From Lasioglossum baleicum (lineage: Eukaryota > Arthropoda > Insecta > Hymenoptera > Halictidae), in assembly GCF_051020765.1 (NCBI RefSeq), contig NC_134943.1, positions 2,232,001 to 2,296,000 on the forward strand: a DNA stretch of 64,000 bases. Reading direction: 5' to 3'. The notes under the pieces were generated by a model, which was given only the letters and a program-made list of their open reading frames with translations, was not told the DNA's origin and did no database searches. Both the position numbers and the translations under genes were made by a program. This document shows, one piece after another, positions 58,858 to 64,000 of the stretch (its first letter is position 1; every line of letters begins with the position of its first letter).

Positions 58858-59250
58858 AGCTTAAATGTTTATAATTTACTGTACGTAATCAAACTGTTAG
58901 AGCCACTCGTATAGGTAGAGAAAACAACAAACAATTTTTATATGAACTACATTAAGTTTTCGTTCGTATGGTACTGTAGCTCAAATGTTTATAAGCCACT
59001 GTAGGTGATTAAATTGTTAGAATCACTCGTATACATTGATGAGGTGAAATTAAAAACAATCTTTACATGAAAATCTAGCTGCATTGAATTTTTGTTTGCT
59101 ATGATACGGCAGCTCAAATGTTTATGATGCACTCTGGGCAATCAAATTGTTAGAGCTACTCGTATACATTGATGAGGTTACATTAAAAACAATTTTTATA
59201 TGGAAAGACGTACATATAAAAATTGTTTTTCATTGAGCTAGCACTGAATT
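58858..59250. repeat. three tandem copies of an approximately 120-130 bp repeat
   Basis: Units begin at 58858, 58978 and 59111 with agctYaaatgtttat, followed by atcaaaYtgttag, ccactcgtata, acaattttYatatg and a final gcattgaattYttgtt block. The third copy ends near 59250 and contains an added inverted repeat (59185-59202 against 59213-59230). Function unknown. Confidence 0.8.
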
Positions 59251-59403
59251 CTTGTTGTTTTCATGAAGTGTTTTATCATACATACACTATAAAATGCAGA
59301 TTGTATTTCATAGGACAGGATAAAAATTAAGATAATTTAAGAAAAGAGTTAAAATTATTCAAGAAAGAATTGATCGTGTATCTGGCTCCCATCTCGTGCA
59401 ACT

Positions 59404-59444
59404 AATGCAGAAAATTTCTATTTTGCATAAAGAGCCACAGTCTA
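59404..59444. mobile_element. right-end fragment of hAT-type MITE (TAGACTGCGG family)
   Basis: aatgcagaaaatttctattt then tgcataaagagccacagtcta matches the family right end with two changes. No left end was found within 250 bp. Confidence 0.55.
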
Positions 59445-60060
59445 GCTATGTGCCAATGAATGTTCCAATAAATGCCCACAGTATTATAAAAAAAAATGCT
59501 CGTCGAGAAATACATTTTCAACTTGATTAGGTGACTAAAATAGTAATAAAGTATAGGGACGTAGGATTGGACAGGCAATAAATATCCCTTAAAGAAGACG
59601 TCACGCTGTTTCGATACGTGTGTTTGCACGCACCTATGAACACGTTCGGATAGGGGTTGTTGACACGCGTCCGGACGTTTTCGTAACGTTCCTGTGACGA
59701 TGGGTGGGGTTTTTATTATTTCGTTAATGGATTCGGGTCAGTGGCCAGATGAAAAAAAATTCCCTAACAATCGTGGGAATCGCGTGACGAGGCGCGAGCA
59801 CATAAAATTTGTTATCAAACGTTCCCGCGACAGGAAGCCGTAGTTTGTATCACCCTTTGGCAAGTTTTATTTATTGCTTAGATAATTTTCATGGAGTCGA
59901 TAGAACGGCTAATAAAACCACGCGGCTTACTGTTAATTAAAGTACTACTATTAAATATTTTCAACTGCGTAACAAAATTGAATCGTTAGAACGATTCGCT
60001 GATTATATTATTAGTAAAATGATAATATATATATAGTCAATTTTAAAATAATTATTACAA

Positions 60061-60190
60061 GATCGTGGATTTTTATGCAAAATAAAAATTGTATGAATTA
60101 ATTGCAAGATACAGGATCTACATAGACATTTCTTTCTCTTCTGAATAATCTTTAAATTGTTTAAATGTTTTCACTGTTTTGCATTCTGTA
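60061..60190. mobile_element. left part of hAT-type MITE (TAGACTGCGG family)
   Basis: gatcgtggatttttatgcaa then aataaaaattg, followed by a family interior block (ctacatagacatttctttctc and ttttcactgttttgcattc). The right end is not recognisable. Confidence 0.5.
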
Positions 60191-63100
60191 CACTCCGTGT
60201 AATTGTTACAATTAAATTGCTAGCCAGAATACATAATTTATTTGTGTATGTAATACTTGTGTAAATAATTTAGGGCGCAATGATCGTATTTCTCTTGTGG
60301 AAGCTGTTTTAGTAAACATTTTAAATAAATTGTTTTCGTAGAACCTTTACTATCGGATTGTAACATGTCGATACTTGTTAAAGAGTAGGATTTTTTTGGA
60401 AACAAAAGATCGCTTCGATCTCTGGTTTGTTCCAAGACACACAGGGCATAAAGGGTTGCAGCGTTTTAATACTCGGAATAGAAAACAGCAGAATCGAATT
60501 ACACGTAAATCGTTTGAACATATGCTCGATAACTACTGTCGGAGTTACCGCTATGACACGCAGCGTGTGTACTTGTGCTGGAAGCGGACCAAACGAATCA
60601 ATTTCATTGATGAAGCTACTGAATCCGAGCGAGTGGAATGCGAGCACGCGTAATTGGCGCAACGGCTGGTTTTACAAAGTACATAGGGCATGGCTGCGCA
60701 CCGAAGTCGAAAAAGGAACGAAAAAGAGCAGAACCAAGTATACGTCTGCGCGTTTATTCAACGTACGAGACAAATCGAGAAATAAAAGGAGCTCACGAGA
60801 TAAACGAAAGCCGATTTGCAATAAGGGCTGGGATTAAAAACGATGACAAAGTTTCTAACTACTTCTCATACTTGTAAGACGAAAGACGAGATGGATCGGA
60901 TCTAGCATCGACTTCTATTAATTTTTGGTGAAGATAAATAGAACAATCTGCGTTTAAAATAAACAATTCTGAATTATCTTATCTTCAACTACACATGAAA
61001 TACTATACTGCGCGACCTTAATTTTTCTAATAATAAGTCGGACAAGCAAAACTTATTTAACTCCGCAAGCTCCATTATTAATTGTATAAATTATAAAAAG
61101 ATATCTCTGCATGAATGTACTTGAATTTTTCAGTTTGAATAAAAGAAAAATTGATTCGTCTGGTTTCTGACGTCACTAATTCAATAGTAAATGTCAAGTA
61201 AAAGAGACAAAGGAGGGATGAGCAGTAATACGCAATGGCTAATTAAAAATTCGGTATAAGAAATTTACTGGACAGTCGACAGAAGGAACACGAGAGAAGA
61301 AAAAAAGAGAAAAATTAAGAATCGTAATTTCAATGTGAAATAAGAAAATTCGCAGTCTCTACAGCATCGCAAAGTGGACGAAGGTGGACGAGACTAGTTC
61401 GGTAAAAATCTTTGTGTCATTTGAAAGGAATTTTCCCCTTCAATGTAGTGCTTTGCGAAACTATACACCGCTGAAGGCGGTGTTTCTCCACTCCTGGAGA
61501 CAATGCTGGAGATCTTCTATTGTAACTGCTTTCAGTTGGTCGGTTGCACCCTTTTGAATGTTGTTCACAGTTCCCGAATGATGTCGATTAAGATGACGCT
61601 TTATTCTTGCAAAAAGAAAACGTGGACTCAAATCTGAGGGATATTGTATTAGAGAACCACAGGAATATCTTGTTTGATGAAAGTCTCGTTGACTAACATT
61701 GCAGTGCGAGTTTTGTTACATGATAAGAAACAAAAAATTCCAAAAACTAATTTCAACAGATGTGCAGCTGAAGTGTCATCCGCCGGACTGGTCACCCCGG
61801 ATCTTTTGTTGGGCACGGCCCTCGATGCCAGACAGATAAAGAAAATTTGTGATATATTTTGAGGAGGAAACAAATAAGACGGCGGTGTAAAACGCAGGGA
61901 GACGTGTAGTACGAGGCGAGGCAGCAAGTGTAATGTGGAGACACGAAATGCCATTATAGTGCGGACACGACCGAATCCCGGAGGGATGTAGGGGTAGGGC
62001 TGGAAAAAAGAAGAAAGAAGACAAAGAGGCATACACGTACGGGTACGAACGGGACGTGACAACACCCGGAAAACGGGATTGCCACGTTGCTATTACGAGA
62101 AGATAAATTTCCAACCGGAACGTCTCCCTACGTTCGAAAAATATCGCAACGTCTCTTATTTTCAGTGGGACCAGGCTTATCCACATTCTACTTATGAAAC
62201 CACTCGAACTCCCTCTCGCGTTGTAAAACCACAGAATAAATGGCAGACCCTTGCAGGATTGAATTATTATTTACAACTATATGTTTTTATGTCATATCCA
62301 GACGTAGTAACGTAAAACACGAATTTAAGGACCACTATCAAAGTCCATTGCTTATACGTACGTACGTACAAGTAGTATACTTTCATAGATATGTACTACT
62401 AAAAAGTTTAAGAAGCAGCGTTCCCGACATACAGAGGACATTTATCTACGTCATAAAATGAAGAATTATAACTCTTCGATTTGAAATGACGAAGGTATTC
62501 TCAACGGTTGTAAAATATCAGAAATGCGTCTATTAAGAAGTCAAATGACAGTTGAGGAGTTTTCTATAACCGCTGTTATGATCCTTTGAATAATTCATTA
62601 CATTGATTGATACATTTACTTATGTTGCCTAGTGTAACTTTGGAATACATTCATTTTCTAAGTAGTACGTGTATGCGGTTAATATATTTTATTAATTAGC
62701 CATGATTTTCATGTTTTAATGTAATAAAATTCATTTTATCGTTACGTGTTGTTCCTTTCACAAAAATTTGAGTTCACGTAACGTGTGAAGTCTTGGAATT
62801 GAAATGTCAAGGTAGGTCATTGGTATTTTTTAGCATAAAAAAATTTACTGTCGTACCTGTTCAAATTTCATATTATCATTTTATCAAGTAGAAAGTGCAA
62901 TAAAAATAGTTAATTGTATTGGAATTTGTCGGAGAGTGCATACAAACATTTAATTATATTTCTATAGCGACAATTCCATAAAATACTGACTGACTTAGTT
63001 TTAGACCTCAGCGGGATAACGTGATTATGTTAGCATAGACTGTGACGACAATTTTAGGACGTGGAAGGGTTGTACGGGCCAAAGACTGTTTGGAGCATGT

Positions 63101-63741
63101 ACATTTATTAAATATCTGTATAGTGCTCCATCGAAGAGACAGATAAGAAGGTAGCGTGAAAGTATGGCTGGGCATCCCTTTACGGTCGTTTTGTAATTGA
63201 CGGGGGCCTATGCCCGTTGGGAGTGGCTCTTCCAGCAGATTCATCTAGATTACAGTGCAAAACTACTCTCCGCTTGGCGTATTTACCAGGCATTAAATTA
63301 CACAGACGGTCGCGCGCGTCGGCGAGGGTCGAGCGTCGTTTGGCGTTTTACCGGCTTACTTTCATTACATTCAATACTGATCGCATCCAGCCTGCATGTT
63401 TTATTTATGCAACGTTTGCAACTATTGCGTCAACAACGTTGCGAAAATATTATTCGTGCAGATTCAACCCTTAAGTCAATACCAGGGTACCTACATTTTA
63501 TTTGTCTTTAAATGTTTCTATACGTTCTTGACTATTGGCAAAATTGTTATAGACTTTTGTTTTTAATGGTACGGGGTCAGTCAGTAAGAACTACTATGTA
63601 AAATATCTGAGTATCTATTGATTGTATCAAAAGATTTTTTAATGAATTTTGTAGCGATTTTTTATATTTTATTTGATCAAGTCTGAATGTTTATGGATGA
63701 TTCTTTAAGTATCCCTGAAAGAATTCAATGATCCAATTATA

Positions 63742-64000
63742 CAGGATGTTCCAAACTGTTGCATTTCCTTGGAAGGGGTGATCCCTGACGACATTTGAAG
63801 TAACTTTTTCCTTTGCGAAAATTTTCTCCGCGGCTTTGTTATGGGGCAATTAACGAAAAACACGGACCAATCAGAGCGCGGCTACTGCAGGCGTTCCCGG
63901 CTCAGCCAATGCCAACGCCACGCTCAGTGGAACTGTAGCCACGCTCTGATTGGTCCGTAGAGTTTTCGTTAATAACTCCTTAACAAAACTGGGGAGAACA
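63742..64000. mobile_element. foldback MITE, cut by the window end
   Basis: It starts TA-CAGGATGTTCCAAACTG. Near 63850-63890 the left arm (aacgaaaaacacggaccaat then cagagcgcggctac) is mirrored at 63936-63973 (gtagccacgctctgattggt then ccgtagagttttcgtt). Extrapolating the symmetry, the right end should lie roughly 70-90 bp beyond 64000. Non-coding. Confidence 0.7.

Larger units (their letters stand above)
55715..64000 (-). other. bru3: bru3 intron upstream of the RRM2 exon (partial, runs past the window)
   Basis: It starts after the acceptor tttcag at 55715-55720. I searched the minus strand here for the preceding RRM2 exon (expected to encode ...RGPDG.SKG before a donor) and did not find it, so the intron is at least 8.3 kb. 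It holds MITE fragments, a tandem array, GA/CT simple repeats, a 98 nt hairpin and a GC-rich block (about 57700-58740). Confidence 0.7.

Noticed and set aside
55715..64000. Search for the preceding RRM2/RRM1 exons
   Set aside because: No stretch on the minus strand encodes an RGPDG.SKG-like or LFVG-like segment followed by a donor; these exons must lie outside the window.
1..64000. CRISPR arrays, tRNA or rRNA genes, bacterial-style promoters and terminators
   Set aside because: None seen; the sequence is eukaryotic and the repeats present are microsatellites, minisatellites and transposons.

Overview
This window looks like insect nuclear DNA, most likely from a hymenopteran such as an ant or bee. 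That is inferred from the AT-rich background broken by sharp CpG-rich patches, the insect-type transposons, and a dispersed, intron-rich gene of the bruno/CELF family. It holds no bacterial-style operon. Nearly all of the many short open frames are chance frames in intron or repeat DNA.

The one host gene I can support lies on the minus strand. It is the 3' part of a bruno-3 (bru3; CELF3/4/5/6 class) RNA-binding protein gene. Eight coding exons, at 55635-55714, 28558-28701, 27441-27570, 25382-25531, 23445-23522, 18160-18237, 10923-11066 and 6255-6382, join in perfect phase into 310 C-terminal residues: the end of RRM2, the Ala/Pro/Gln-rich divergent linker, the whole of RRM3, and the family-typical C-terminus ending in RPY. 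The first half of the protein (RRM1 and the start of RRM2) must lie beyond base 64000. The 3' UTR and downstream flank occupy some of 1-6254.

The 26.9 kb intron between the RRM2 exon and the linker exon is a transposon sink. Its main resident is a complete copia-type LTR retrotransposon (46135-50794, plus strand, antisense to bru3). It has identical 214 bp LTRs, a 5 bp target duplication, an initiator-tRNA-type primer site and one unbroken 1342-codon Gag-Pol frame, so it is very recent. It landed inside an older, decayed copy of a short hAT-type MITE. About a dozen full or partial copies of that MITE family (TAGACTGCGG ends, about 200 bp, 8 bp target duplications in three copies) are scattered through the introns, together with a second hAT MITE (32226-32376), a TTAA-flanked MITE (14940-15121), long foldback elements with TA flanks (13134-13582 and 63742 to the window end), other inverted repeats, two minisatellite-like tandem arrays and several microsatellites.

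I found no tRNA, rRNA, CRISPR or second protein-coding host gene. The points most worth checking are the intact nested copia element, the MITE families, the tandem splice acceptors and symmetric exons in the bru3 linker, a pyrimidine repeat lying directly against a bru3 donor site, and a 98 nt hairpin in the intron upstream of the RRM2 exon.
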